A stretch of 64,000 nucleotides of DNA from UBA5336 sp964415675 (GTDB lineage Bacteria > Pseudomonadota > Alphaproteobacteria > Caulobacterales > Hyphomonadaceae), in contig CAYQBG010000017.1 of assembly GCA_964415675.1 (NCBI GenBank), positions 23,058 to 87,057 of the forward strand, read 5' to 3'. Of this stretch, positions 49,001-56,436 are shown piece after piece (the first letter of the stretch is position 1; every line of letters starts with the position of its first letter). Position numbers and translations under genes: made by a program. The notes under the pieces are model-generated. The model had not been told where the DNA came from. It did no database searches and saw only the letters and a program-made list of their open reading frames with translations.

Positions 49001-51061
49001 AGAGGTCATGCGGGACTGGACATTGGTCGCGGGCACCGGTCTTCCATTCAGCGCCAGCGACACACTTGCGCGGAAGGGCGCCTTGATGCCGATATTGACA
49101 CTCTGGTGCGAGGGCGTGCGGCTTGTATCCGGGTAGACCCATTCGGCTTCTGGCGACTGAGCGTCGAGCCAAGCCTGGTCATATTGCTTGTACTCGGTCG
49201 TATCATCGATGAATTCGGCTTCGGCTTCAGCCTCTTCATTTTCGGTGCGGGTCAGGTAGAAATTGGCCCGCCAGACGGTCCCGCCCTGCGCGTCGACGAA
49301 TTTCGAATAGGCTGAACCGGCATAACGGGTGTTTTCCTCACACACGACCGGCTCAAGGCCTTTCGGCAGGGTCGCGCGGTCCAGCTGGATGACATGCGTG
49401 CGTGCCTCGACACCTTCGAAGTGGAACAGGCCATCCTCATCGGTCACAACATATTCGCCGGTTTCGAGATAGAGCCGCACACCGGCGACGCCTGCGCCAT
49501 CCTCGATATCGCGCGCCCAATTCTCATCGATATCGCAGGCATCCTCCGTCACCCGGCCGACGATTGTCAGCTCCGAGCGAAGGAAATCCTCGCGGATTTC
49601 GATCGGCGCCTCGGCGATATTGGACAGCACACGGCCGAGCGGATTGACCGCTGCCGCACTGTTGATGGCCGCGCCCGTCGGCGCACCTGCACCAACGGCC
49701 GCGACATAAGTCAGCGTGCGTGTGGTGCCTGGCGCTATCAGGCCGGCATCGAACATAAGGGTGCGGCCATTGTCGGCGATCTCGGGCGCGTCGATCCCGG
49801 TGCCCTCAACCATGGCCGACCCCGACTGGTAACGAAGGCCACGGGGAAGCTCGTCGCGGATGATCATCGGCAGCGTCGTGTCCGACCGGTTCTCCGCAGT
49901 GACGGCGTATGAGACGAAATCGCCGATAGCCGCGTTCTGCTGGCCGGCGCGCTTGGTCACGGTCAGGCCACGCGTCGTATCCAGCGGCACGTCGAAATTC
50001 AGCGGACCACTGGCCAGGACCGAGAAGCTGCTGCCATAGGAGCCTTCAATAATCTCGAAGGGTGCATTGGCCAGGTTTTCAAACTGGCTGGCCGGGAAGC
50101 CGGACGGAAACACATATCCGTCAGGCGGTGTGATTTCGAGCCGGTAGTCGCCCGGCGCCATAAGCGGGAACAGGAACTCGCCAGGTTCAAGATCATAGAT
50201 CAGGCCGCTCTCATCGCTCACCGACCCGCCGGTTATGAGGGTGGAGGGATATGTCGAGAAGCCGTCGATGCCGAACACATCAGCGGGCTCGCCCGTCGCC
50301 GCCTCGACAATGGTCACTTCGGCGCCATCAATCAGCTCGCCCGTCAGCGAGTCGAACAGGCGCCCGAAAGGATCCACAAGAGCAGTATCCACCGACACTT
50401 CGGTCGCGTCGAACACATCCACATATCTCGCAGTCAGTTCGCTGTCCTTCGGTGCCGTCAGAACAGGGTCATTGGCGGCGGAAGGCTCGGGCGTGCTGGG
50501 CACATAGCCATAGAATTCGCCGCTGTCGGCAGTGCTTTCATACAGGCGCACGGTAATGGTGTCGCCGGCATCACTGGTGATCGTGGTGACCAGCGTCTCG
50601 ATCCGTCCGGGATCGCCATTCTGGCCTTTATCAATGACGCGGACGATCATCAGTTCGCCAGAAAAATACGTCTCGGCAGGGATCAGCGGAACATCCCCGG
50701 AAAAGTCCAGCTCGGCGCCGCCACTCGTCACCGGCGGGCCGATCGGCACAAACCGGGCACCCTCGATCTCTCCGCTCGGGCTGTAGTCGGCACCATTGAT
50801 ACGTGTCGTGAAATGGTCCGGCGCATTCGGAGAATAGCGAAAGAACTCGATCGTGGACGGTGTGGGCCGGGCCACAACCACGAAATCGGCGGGATTTGTG
50901 TCCACCGTCAGCGGGCCGCTTGAATGGTCATAGGTGACCTGCGCGACATTTGAAATTGTCTCGCCAAGCGGCGGCGTCGCCTGCGCCGGCAGCGTCACCG
51001 CTGCAAGGCCACACAGGAGCGCGCACACTACCTCGGCTGACTTCCTGAGGAAAGTCATCAT
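46004..51061 (-). CDS. giant DUF11/Cna-B outer-membrane beta-barrel protein
   Basis: A 1,685-residue exported protein. A signal peptide ends at LPAQA (about residue 28). The N-terminal half has Ig-like domains: a DUF11 repeat (GLTVTKRAGQQNAAIGDFVS, RDELPRGLRYQSGSAM) and Cna-B/SdrD-like modules (GVAGVRLYLETGEYVVTDED with GLFHFEGVEARTHV). From about residue 850 to the end, alternating aromatic/polar strands (LFGDFNTDMSDTELGRYNRR, RYVDYEIDFNSGELVFRAPI, TRHGLYLKLRFKFDE) predict a large outer-membrane beta-barrel. It has no TonB box or POTRA domain. Possibly an anchor or export platform for the neighbouring DUF11 proteins (inference). Confidence 0.78.
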   Translation of the reverse strand: MMTFLRKSAEVVCALLCGLAAVTLPAQATPPLGETISNVAQVTYDHSSGPLTVDTNPADFVVVARPTPSTIEFFRYSPNAPDHFTTRINGADYSPSGEIEGARFVPIGPPVTSGGAELDFSGDVPLIPAETYFSGELMIVRVIDKGQNGDPGRIETLVTTITSDAGDTITVRLYESTADSGEFYGYVPSTPEPSAANDPVLTAPKDSELTARYVDVFDATEVSVDTALVDPFGRLFDSLTGELIDGAEVTIVEAATGEPADVFGIDGFSTYPSTLITGGSVSDESGLIYDLEPGEFLFPLMAPGDYRLEITPPDGYVFPSGFPASQFENLANAPFEIIEGSYGSSFSVLASGPLNFDVPLDTTRGLTVTKRAGQQNAAIGDFVSYAVTAENRSDTTLPMIIRDELPRGLRYQSGSAMVEGTGIDAPEIADNGRTLMFDAGLIAPGTTRTLTYVAAVGAGAPTGAAINSAAAVNPLGRVLSNIAEAPIEIREDFLRSELTIVGRVTEDACDIDENWARDIEDGAGVAGVRLYLETGEYVVTDEDGLFHFEGVEARTHVIQLDRATLPKGLEPVVCEENTRYAGSAYSKFVDAQGGTVWRANFYLTRTENEEAEAEAEFIDDTTEYKQYDQAWLDAQSPEAEWVYPDTSRTPSHQSVNIGIKAPFRASVSLALNGRPVPATNVQSRMTSGERTVELHRWRGVDISRGENKVVATIRRADGTLTTLERSIWFIDEAQRARLVDDQSVLVADGRTKPVVAVRLEDARGHAVHAGRVVDVDVADPYRLLADARREERNPVATNTIEVTGVHVDPDGIARVELEPTLVTGRVRVRVPLKDGRHEEVTAYLRPEKRDWIMVGLAEGEWGLEDIDGPGAFSAQESMTDGRLAFFAKGMIRGDWLLTLAVDTAKRRGSEDDALFERINPNAYYTLYGDRTWQNHDAESRYPVYVKLEKDTAQILFGDFNTDMSDTELGRYNRRLSGLRGVFEGENVSATGFAAETNQGFVKDEFAADGTSGPYRLSVSPIVRNSEIITIETRDRLRPDEVINVRTLTRYVDYEIDFNSGELVFRAPINATDMQFNDNVIVADYETFSDTERNTTYGGRVALRSDDRRLEAGLSHIHEEGSASQPGSQSEITTLDATARLTENTEVRAEIAHSQRKPGLDGEASQSADAYLVEAIHQGEAISVSGYVREEQAGFGVGQTGSNTNGIRRYGVQGSALVAESNNMETGERATRTLNAQAYREEALGRDEVRSVGELGFQHSGQLLTLGAGLRAVDEALESGPRESLQATANVSRAFPELGLTVTAAHEQPLGSENANEASLFPRRTILGADKLLTQRATLNLRHEIIDGDSASGKNTIAGITYVPWSGGRITTAVNDITQDSARRLSATVGVDQTFQIDERWSASLGMADRSQIDGGEAPCDPLADDAVSPLAEGERSNLTLDESFSSAYAGLGYRDLVSTGSLRGEYRETPDSQRWAVILGGAREASETLSFAGTVRYQSETSEFGGQRRAIDTRFGTAWRPRGEGPVVFNRLDFKQEEVLGDFSTWKLVNNLGVNTMLSDATQMSIYNGVKFTQTNLAAADVEGWAYLLGGELRHDITERIDAGLHGSMMQTTATGTTQWSAGPSIGISPKDNVWASVGYNFIGFRDEDFQAAEYTRHGLYLKLRFKFDEASMDWMLNKISPKAR

Positions 51062-51224
51062 ACCCAACCATCACTATCTTCGGTGGTCGCCTATATTGGC
51101 GCTTCTCACCTTTTTATTTTGGCAGCACTTGCTCTACACTGCCTCTTGTCTCCGGACCGTAGCAAAGACTGGTTAATTCCAGCTCAAGACGAACTGTTAG
51201 ATTTTGTCTGTTTCCGGATAAGCA

Positions 51225-51255
51225 GAGCCCCCACGACTGGAATTCGCGGGGGCTC
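51225..51255 (-). terminator. hairpin downstream of the 416-residue DUF11 gene
   Basis: GAGCCCCCACG (51225-51235) and CGCGGGGGCTC (51245-51255) form an 11-bp stem with one mismatch and a 9-nt loop, 42 nt past the stop of the minus-strand gene. It lacks a strong U-tract, so it could be a weak terminator or an mRNA-stabilising structure that separates expression of the two DUF11 genes. Confidence 0.45.
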
Positions 51256-51297
51256 CGAAAGGTCTGACTGACCCGCCTGAAAAGGGGGGCGGAAAGC

Positions 51298-52548
51298 TTA
51301 GCGGACCAGGGCCCAGATGCGCAGATAAGCCACGGAGTCGGTCGCGCCTGCCGTGGCAGACAGCGCCGCCCCAGTGACAGTCACTGTGCAGGTCTCTCCA
51401 TCAGCGCCATCGCAGTCGGTCGTGCCGTCGGCTTTCTTGTAGGTCAGCGTCGGCGCCGAATCGAAGCCACTGGTTTCGGCCTTCACGAACGCCACGTCCT
51501 CGGGAAGAACATCGACGATATCGATACCGTCGGCATCCGAGCCTGAGACTTCACCGGTATTGGTCGTGGTGATTGTGTAGAGCACACAGGCCGTCGGCGA
51601 GGAGTACTGGTCCGTCGGTTCGGTGCCGGGAACGGTTTCAGCCGCACAGGAGCCCGCGTCCGAGGCCGTCGCCAGTACCCAGACATCTTTCGCGGCCGTC
51701 AGGTCCGGCGAGGAGATCACATAGCTCGACGGTGCCGAATGCAGGCCGTCATTGGCCACTTCAGAAGACGAGCCGGAATCGTCGGCGAAGACATTCTCGG
51801 CCACACCATCAATCGTGTTGGTGCCGTCACCATCCTCAGCGGTCACAGCTGCCGGCGTCGCCGGGGTGCCCTCGGTGGCCCAGATTGTCGGGTCACGCGT
51901 TTCGGCCACAAGGATCAGGTCATCGACATCGCCTTCCAGGAGCGAGTCCGGAATGTCACCGGAAATGTTGATCGTGGCGGTGCCGTCTTTCGGGATATCG
52001 CAGGTTACGTCAGCCGAACCGGCTGCAGCACCGACTGTCGTGACGGTCAGCGCCGCATCGGTGATCGCCGCTTCACAGGTGTCAGACGTGTCGCCATCAT
52101 TGTTCAGGTCGACCGCGCCGCGCGAATAGGTGATTTCAAGGCCTGTCGCATCAAAATCATCGCCGGCTACGTCATCAATGCTGAACGAATAGGCCTGATT
52201 ATCGTTGCCCGTATTGGTCAGCGTGAATTCCAGGATGCGATCGTCGGCATTCGGCGGGACCAGAAGGCCCGAATTGGTGGCCGTGACGGTCAGGTCGATC
52301 AGGCGGTCGACGGTGAAGTCCGTCGGCCCGGCAGGGTCGATGATCGGCGAAGGGTCGCCAGCCCCGCCCGTATAGGTCGGATCGTTCGTGATCGTCCCCT
52401 GGGGCGTTCCATCCACTTCATAGTCCAGGGTGAAGGTGTTCTCCACCGAGGTGCCCGCGTCAGTTCCGCCGGCATGGGCGGCACCTGCCATCAGGGCGGT
52501 TGCGCTCGCCACCAGGGCGAGTCTTGAAATATTATCGAGCAGTTTCAT
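51298..52548 (-). CDS. secreted DUF11-type Ig-like protein
   Basis: A 416-residue exported protein. The signal peptide MKLLDNISRLALVASATALM continues to an AHA cleavage site near residue 26. The mature part is Asp/Thr/Gly-rich with Ig-like beta repeats (VDRLIDLTVTATNSGLLVPP, AYSFSIDDVAGDDF) and a DUF11-like C-terminal domain (LTAAKDVWVLATASDAGSCA, DGIDIVDVLPEDVAFVKAET). Three pairs of cysteines could form disulfides. It lies between the small DUF11 gene and the barrel gene, all on the minus strand. Probably a surface or periplasmic structural protein; role unknown. Confidence 0.72.
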   Translation of the reverse strand: MKLLDNISRLALVASATALMAGAAHAGGTDAGTSVENTFTLDYEVDGTPQGTITNDPTYTGGAGDPSPIIDPAGPTDFTVDRLIDLTVTATNSGLLVPPNADDRILEFTLTNTGNDNQAYSFSIDDVAGDDFDATGLEITYSRGAVDLNNDGDTSDTCEAAITDAALTVTTVGAAAGSADVTCDIPKDGTATINISGDIPDSLLEGDVDDLILVAETRDPTIWATEGTPATPAAVTAEDGDGTNTIDGVAENVFADDSGSSSEVANDGLHSAPSSYVISSPDLTAAKDVWVLATASDAGSCAAETVPGTEPTDQYSSPTACVLYTITTTNTGEVSGSDADGIDIVDVLPEDVAFVKAETSGFDSAPTLTYKKADGTTDCDGADGETCTVTVTGAALSATAGATDSVAYLRIWALVR

Positions 52549-52632
52549 TTGGGCTCGCCTCTCTCCGTTAGACGAGGGAGAGAATCGACGATAATTCTTA
52601 ATTTCAGACTAAAAGAAGAAAACGAAAACAAC

Positions 52633-52685
52633 GCTTCATTTGTGAAGCTTGGGATACTCCAATGAACGAGTATTCATATGAACGA
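52633..52685. promoter_or_regulatory. AT-rich cluster of inverted repeats upstream of DUF11 gene
   Basis: Within 53 bp there are GCTTCA-N4-TGAAGC (52633-52648), ATACTC-N8-GAGTAT (52654-52673) and the palindrome TTCATATGAA (52673-52682), plus two direct copies of ATGAACGA (52662 and 52678). This lies 85-140 bp upstream of the 52548 start and looks like an operator region. No regulator is assigned. Confidence 0.4.
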
Positions 52686-52707
52686 ACTTTCCTTTTAATG
52701 GGTTAAG

Positions 52708-52728
52708 GCCGGATGTTGAATCCGGCCG
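52708..52728 (-). terminator. hairpin downstream of the small DUF11 gene
   Basis: GGCCGGAT (52708-52715) and ATCCGGCC (52721-52728) form a perfect 8-bp stem with a 5-nt loop, 41 nt after the stop of the minus-strand gene at 52769. On the minus strand it is followed by TTAACCCATTAAAA, a poor but present A/T tract. Confidence 0.55.
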
Positions 52729-52768
52729 TTTCCAAGCATTGGCGATAAGGTCGAACGCCGTTTCGGAA

Positions 52769-53245
52769 CTAGTCCAGAACGGCCCGGAAGCTGACCTCAC
52801 CGGTTGCGCCCGCAGCGATCGGCTCTTCGAACACCCAGCGGATATGGGTGATGTCACCCGAAAGGGCTTCGCGCGGCTCGCCGTCAACGCTGACGGTCAG
52901 GTCTCCGCGACTGGAGAAATTTGAAGCCTCGTCCACAGAGAAGGACACTGCTACGCCGTCAGTGGTGGCGGAATTCTCCATATAGCTGACCTCGCCGGGG
53001 ACCGGCATGGTCAGCTTGACATTTGCGGCGGGCTCTTCAGCGTTGTTTGCATATTTGAGGGAGTAGACAACCGTGTCGCCGGGCGCGACCTTGTCAGCCG
53101 GCACCAGCGCTTTCACAGTATCGCCGGACTCGTCGGTGGTCTCGACGATCTTAAGGACATTCTGTTGAGCCGTCAGACCCGACGCATAGGCCGGGGCCAC
53201 AAGGGCAGTGGTCATGGAAAGTGCAAAAAGGGCAGCGCGGATCAT
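52769..53245 (-). CDS. small secreted DUF11-type protein
   Basis: A 158-residue exported protein. The signal peptide MIRAALFALSMTTALVAPAY is cleaved after ASG-like residues near position 22. The mature protein is one Ig-like DUF11 domain (VAPGDTVVYSLKYANNAEEP, ANVKLTMPVPGEVSYMENSA) that ends in an exposed GATGEVSFRAVLD strand. The ATG at 53245 has AGAGGTGATC upstream. It is the first gene of the DUF11 cluster and may be a subunit or chaperone-like partner of the larger proteins (inference). Confidence 0.75.
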   Translation of the reverse strand: MIRAALFALSMTTALVAPAYASGLTAQQNVLKIVETTDESGDTVKALVPADKVAPGDTVVYSLKYANNAEEPAANVKLTMPVPGEVSYMENSATTDGVAVSFSVDEASNFSSRGDLTVSVDGEPREALSGDITHIRWVFEEPIAAGATGEVSFRAVLD

Positions 53246-53332
53246 TTGATCACCTCTGGGTATCAGTGGACATGCCCGAAAATTCGCCCATTCGATTAAC
53301 AAGCCCTAAACCCGGCTGCGTTCCTCCAGCAT

Positions 53333-53361
53333 TTGTCCTTTTTTCTTTTGTCGAATATCAA
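53333..53361 (+). promoter_or_regulatory. putative plus-strand promoter of an orphan unit
   Basis: TTGTCC (53333-53338) and TATCAA (53356-53361) are separated by 17 nt, in a T-rich stretch (TTTTTTCTTTTG). Each box matches 4 of 6 consensus positions. No annotated plus-strand gene follows, but a strong terminator does, at 53832. Confidence 0.4.
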
Positions 53362-53492
53362 TGAAACGGGCCGTCCCAAATTAAAAGTGGCGGCGCTGTC
53401 AGTCGAAAGCAAAGCAGTCTCCAGCCGCACGCGTGTGAAGCCCTTCAGGCCGCCAGACGCCAGCGCCTTTTCCGGAACAGGCCAGATTGATC

Positions 53493-53801
53493 ATGCCTTT
53501 ATTCCGGGATGATGTTGTTACACTTGTCAGAGGCGAGATAGTCCTCAATGAGGGGCGGTTGGGTTCTTCAAGTGTTGTGTGAGATGGAAGTTCCAATTCT
53601 GGCGAACCCAACATTCGCCGAAGAATTGTCGCTCAACCTGCCGGCTCGCTATTCCTGGCGCCGCCGCGTTAAGAACCGTGCCTTGGCGACCAGTCCTCGT
53701 TCATCAGCCCGGTCAATGTCGATCCCTGTATCAATTATGATGATCCCGCCGAGGACTCGGTTGTCGCTCGGTTGATCCACGCCGTTTGCAAGGAATTCTA
53801 G
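53493..53801 (+). pseudogene. interrupted coding remnant in an orphan transcription unit
   Basis: In one frame from ATG 53493 the reading is MPLFRDDVVTLVRGEIVLNE-like, stops at TGA, is open again to a TAA, then reads DQSSFISPVNVDPCINYDDP and AEDSVVARLIHAVCKEF before a TAG at 53799. A shifted frame from ATG 53584 begins MEVPILANPTFAEELSLNLP. The mixture of protein-like segments in two frames with in-frame stops looks like a decayed gene. An RNA with no coding role is the alternative. Family unknown. Confidence 0.35.
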
Positions 53802-53831
53802 TCGGCTCAAACGCGGTGGAGAAATGCAGGA

Positions 53832-53859
53832 GCGGCCCGGCTGGGCCGCCCCTTTTTTT
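53832..53859 (+). terminator. strong intrinsic terminator, plus strand
   Basis: GCGGCCC (53832-53838), loop GGCT, GGGCCGC (53843-53849), then CCC and seven T residues (53853-53859). The T-run is on the plus strand only, although both flanking genes are on the minus strand. Confidence 0.85.
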
Positions 53860-53903
53860 CTGGTGTCTCTTTTCGCGTCCAAGAGCGCTGATATTGCCAG
53901 CCT

Positions 53904-55673
53904 CTAGACCCATTCGTCCCAGCGATGGCTGAGACGATAGGCGGCGTGGATAATACCGACCATGGAATAAGTCTGAGGGAAGTTGCCCCAGAGCTCGCCA
54001 GTGCTCGTGTCCACATCTTCTGACAACAGGCCAAGCCCGGTGCGATGGGCCAGCACATCCTCGAACATGGCGCGGGCCTCCTCCTTCCGCCCGATCCGGG
54101 CCAGGGCATCAATGTGCCAGAAGGTGCAGGCGGTGAAGGCCGTTTTCGGCGCGCCGAAATCGTCCTCGATGCGGTAGCGATAGACATGGTTGCCCTCGCG
54201 CAGCTCCTCGTCCACACGCTCCACGGTAGCGACGTAGCGGGGATCCATCGGGTCGATAAAGCCGATTTCAGCCATGAGCAGGACGGAGGCGTCCAGCGCC
54301 TCACCGCCGAAGGCTCCGGTGAAGGCCCGGCGGTTTTCGTTCCAGGCCGCGTCCAGAATGACGGCTTGCATTTCCTTGGCCCGGCTCGCCCAATGGACAG
54401 CACGCTCTTCCAGGTCCAGCTCGCCGGCGATGCGGGCCAGCCGGTCGCAGGCCGCCCAGCACATGATGGCCGATGATGTGTGGATATCTTCCCGGCCGCG
54501 ATACTCCCAGATTCCGGCATCAGGCGTGTTGTAGAGAAGGTAAGCCCGCTCACCGACCTGTTCGAAATGTCCGAATTCCAGCGGCCCGGCCTTGGCCATC
54601 AGCCTTTCATCGAAAAAGGCCTGGGCCGCGCCGAGGATGACATGGCCATAGACATCATGCTGGACGTGCTCGGCCGCCTGGTTGCCAAACCGGACAGGTC
54701 CATGGCCACGATAGCCGGGCAGGTGGCCGGGAATTTCCTCGGTGAGGTCTTCCTCAAGGGCGATGCCGTAAACTGGCTGGATATGTCCGCCCCTGGTGTG
54801 GGCAACGGTATTGCGCAGATATGCGAGATAGCGCTCCAGCGTGCCCACAGCGGACAGCCGGTTCAGGGCCGTGACTGTAAAGTAGGCATCGCGCAGCCAG
54901 CAATAGCGGTAGTCCCAGTTGCGCTCAGAGCCCTCATGCTCCGGAATCGAGCTGGTCAGAGCAGCCACAATGCCGCCGGTCTCGTCAAAGACGCAAAGCT
55001 TCAGAGTGATGGCTGCGCGGATGACAGCCGCCTGCCATTCCGGTGGTGTGGCAAGGCGACGAGACCAGTCGCGCCACTGTTCGCTCGTGCGCTTCAACCA
55101 GTCGCCTGCCATAACGCCAACGGCGTCAGACAGGCTTTCATCCGGACCGAGGATGAAACTGAGATCGCGGTCGAGCACGAACTCACGCTGCTCCATGATG
55201 AAGGAGACAGGCGCGTCGGTCGAGACGCGGAAACCAGCTTCGTCGTCGAGGAAACGAATATGGGAGACGCCGCGTTTCGCCGGGATGGGCTCGGCGCCAC
55301 CGGCGCGCTCGGCTGACAGGTGCACGCAGATTCGCGGCATCCCTTGCAGGCGGCGGACCCGGCGCACAATGGAGGCGGGCCGGAATAAACGGCCCTTGTC
55401 GACGAAGCGGGGCGCAAAGTCGGTGATTTCGATGGCCGAGCCGTCCTTCGCGGTCAGCACCGTTTTCAGGATCGCAGTGTTGCGGTCATAGGACTGGTCG
55501 GCGCTGAACTGGTCCATCAACTCGATGCAGAACCGGCCACCGCCTCCCAGCAAGGCATTGAAGACGGGCTCACCGTCCAGTCGCGGCAGGCACATCCAGT
55601 TCACCTCGCCTTGCGGGTCCACAAGTGCGGCCACAGTGCCATTTCCGATGATGCCAAGTTCCAGAGTGCTCAT
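53904..55673 (-). CDS. glycoside hydrolase family 15 protein (glucoamylase/trehalase-like)
   Basis: A 589-residue cytosolic GH15 enzyme. The N-terminal beta-sandwich starts LELGIIGNGTVAALVDPQGE. The (alpha/alpha)6 barrel has RNWDYRYCWLRDAYFTVTAL, then GPLEFGHFEQ and GIWEYRGREDIHTSSAIMCW with a candidate catalytic Glu, and VDTSTGELWGNFPQTYSMVG at the C-terminus with the second. Bacterial members cleave trehalose or maltodextrins. It overlaps otsB by 4 bp (ATGA), and otsA is upstream, so a role in trehalose turnover is likely. ATG 55673 has GGAGG upstream. Confidence 0.9.
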   Translation of the reverse strand: MSTLELGIIGNGTVAALVDPQGEVNWMCLPRLDGEPVFNALLGGGGRFCIELMDQFSADQSYDRNTAILKTVLTAKDGSAIEITDFAPRFVDKGRLFRPASIVRRVRRLQGMPRICVHLSAERAGGAEPIPAKRGVSHIRFLDDEAGFRVSTDAPVSFIMEQREFVLDRDLSFILGPDESLSDAVGVMAGDWLKRTSEQWRDWSRRLATPPEWQAAVIRAAITLKLCVFDETGGIVAALTSSIPEHEGSERNWDYRYCWLRDAYFTVTALNRLSAVGTLERYLAYLRNTVAHTRGGHIQPVYGIALEEDLTEEIPGHLPGYRGHGPVRFGNQAAEHVQHDVYGHVILGAAQAFFDERLMAKAGPLEFGHFEQVGERAYLLYNTPDAGIWEYRGREDIHTSSAIMCWAACDRLARIAGELDLEERAVHWASRAKEMQAVILDAAWNENRRAFTGAFGGEALDASVLLMAEIGFIDPMDPRYVATVERVDEELREGNHVYRYRIEDDFGAPKTAFTACTFWHIDALARIGRKEEARAMFEDVLAHRTGLGLLSEDVDTSTGELWGNFPQTYSMVGIIHAAYRLSHRWDEWV

Positions 55674-56392
55674 GCGGCAGATGCCTCCAACCAGGCCCAA
55701 ACATCTATCGGTGCGGCGCGGCGCGTGGGCGCCAGTGTCTCACCATGTCCGACCTTCACAGCAGACCCGCCAAGGCGAAGCGCAGTGGCCATGGCGTCTT
55801 CATCCGTTTTGTCGTCGCCTACCATGAGTGGCATTCGCCCCGCAAAAGGTGGCAATTGCATCATTCGCTCCAGAGCCCGGCCCTTATTGGCGCTCTGGGG
55901 CTTAAGCTCAAACACCATTTTGCCATGCTGCAGCATGTATCCATCCGCGGAGGCAAGGGCGCGGGGCAAGCGGTCCTGCAGGGCCCCCTCATGGTGGGCA
56001 GCTGCACGGTAATGGATCGTCAGGACCGGTCCTTTGTTCTCAATCCGCACGCCGTCCAGCCCGGCAATGGCCGCTTCTGCCAATTCGACAAGTCCGTCGG
56101 GTGTCGTGGGTTGCATACCGGGTGCCTTGTCCGGTGCGCAGACCTCCAGCCCGTGCCCGCCCGCGCGCCAAAGCCCTTCAGGCACGCGGCGACTGAGATC
56201 GCGAATATCCCGGCCGCTGATGATGGTCAGTGCGCCGCCAAGCTTCTCGGCCAATCTCAACAAGATCTCTTCACCGCCCGCCGGCAGTGCCACGGTCTCA
56301 GGATCATCCTGAATCGGCGCAAGGGTGCCGTCAAAGTCCAGAAACAAAGCCGTTGCCGGCGTGATGACGCAAGGTGAAGTCAGATTGCTCAT
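55670..56392 (-). CDS. otsB: trehalose-6-phosphate phosphatase
   Basis: A 240-residue HAD-superfamily phosphatase that converts trehalose 6-phosphate to trehalose. Motif I is FLDFDGTLAPIQDDPE (nucleophile D in DFDGT), motif II is in LTIISGRDI, and the C-terminal MVGDDKTDEDAM carries the metal-binding Asp pair. Length fits the family. Its stop overlaps the GH15 start by 4 bp; otsA ends... upstream by 45 nt, forming an otsA-otsB-GH15 operon. Confidence 0.94.
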   Translation of the reverse strand: MSNLTSPCVITPATALFLDFDGTLAPIQDDPETVALPAGGEEILLRLAEKLGGALTIISGRDIRDLSRRVPEGLWRAGGHGLEVCAPDKAPGMQPTTPDGLVELAEAAIAGLDGVRIENKGPVLTIHYRAAAHHEGALQDRLPRALASADGYMLQHGKMVFELKPQSANKGRALERMMQLPPFAGRMPLMVGDDKTDEDAMATALRLGGSAVKVGHGETLAPTRRAAPIDVWAWLEASAA

Positions 56393-56436
56393 ATTGCCTT
56401 GAAAACGCGCTTGGCCGGTTGCGCAAGTCCGATATC

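Larger units (their letters stand above)
53246..53903. other. 658-bp interval without an intact gene
   Basis: Located between the divergent starts/ends of the DUF11 cluster and the GH15 gene. It contains a plus-strand promoter-like site (53333-53361), coding-like but interrupted reading frames, and a strong plus-strand terminator (53832-53859). No known RNA gene was recognised. Confidence 0.5.

Noticed and set aside
53399..53614. A 71-codon minus-strand frame in the orphan region
   Set aside because: No ribosome-binding site, low-complexity composition and no similarity to known proteins; the plus-strand signals are stronger.
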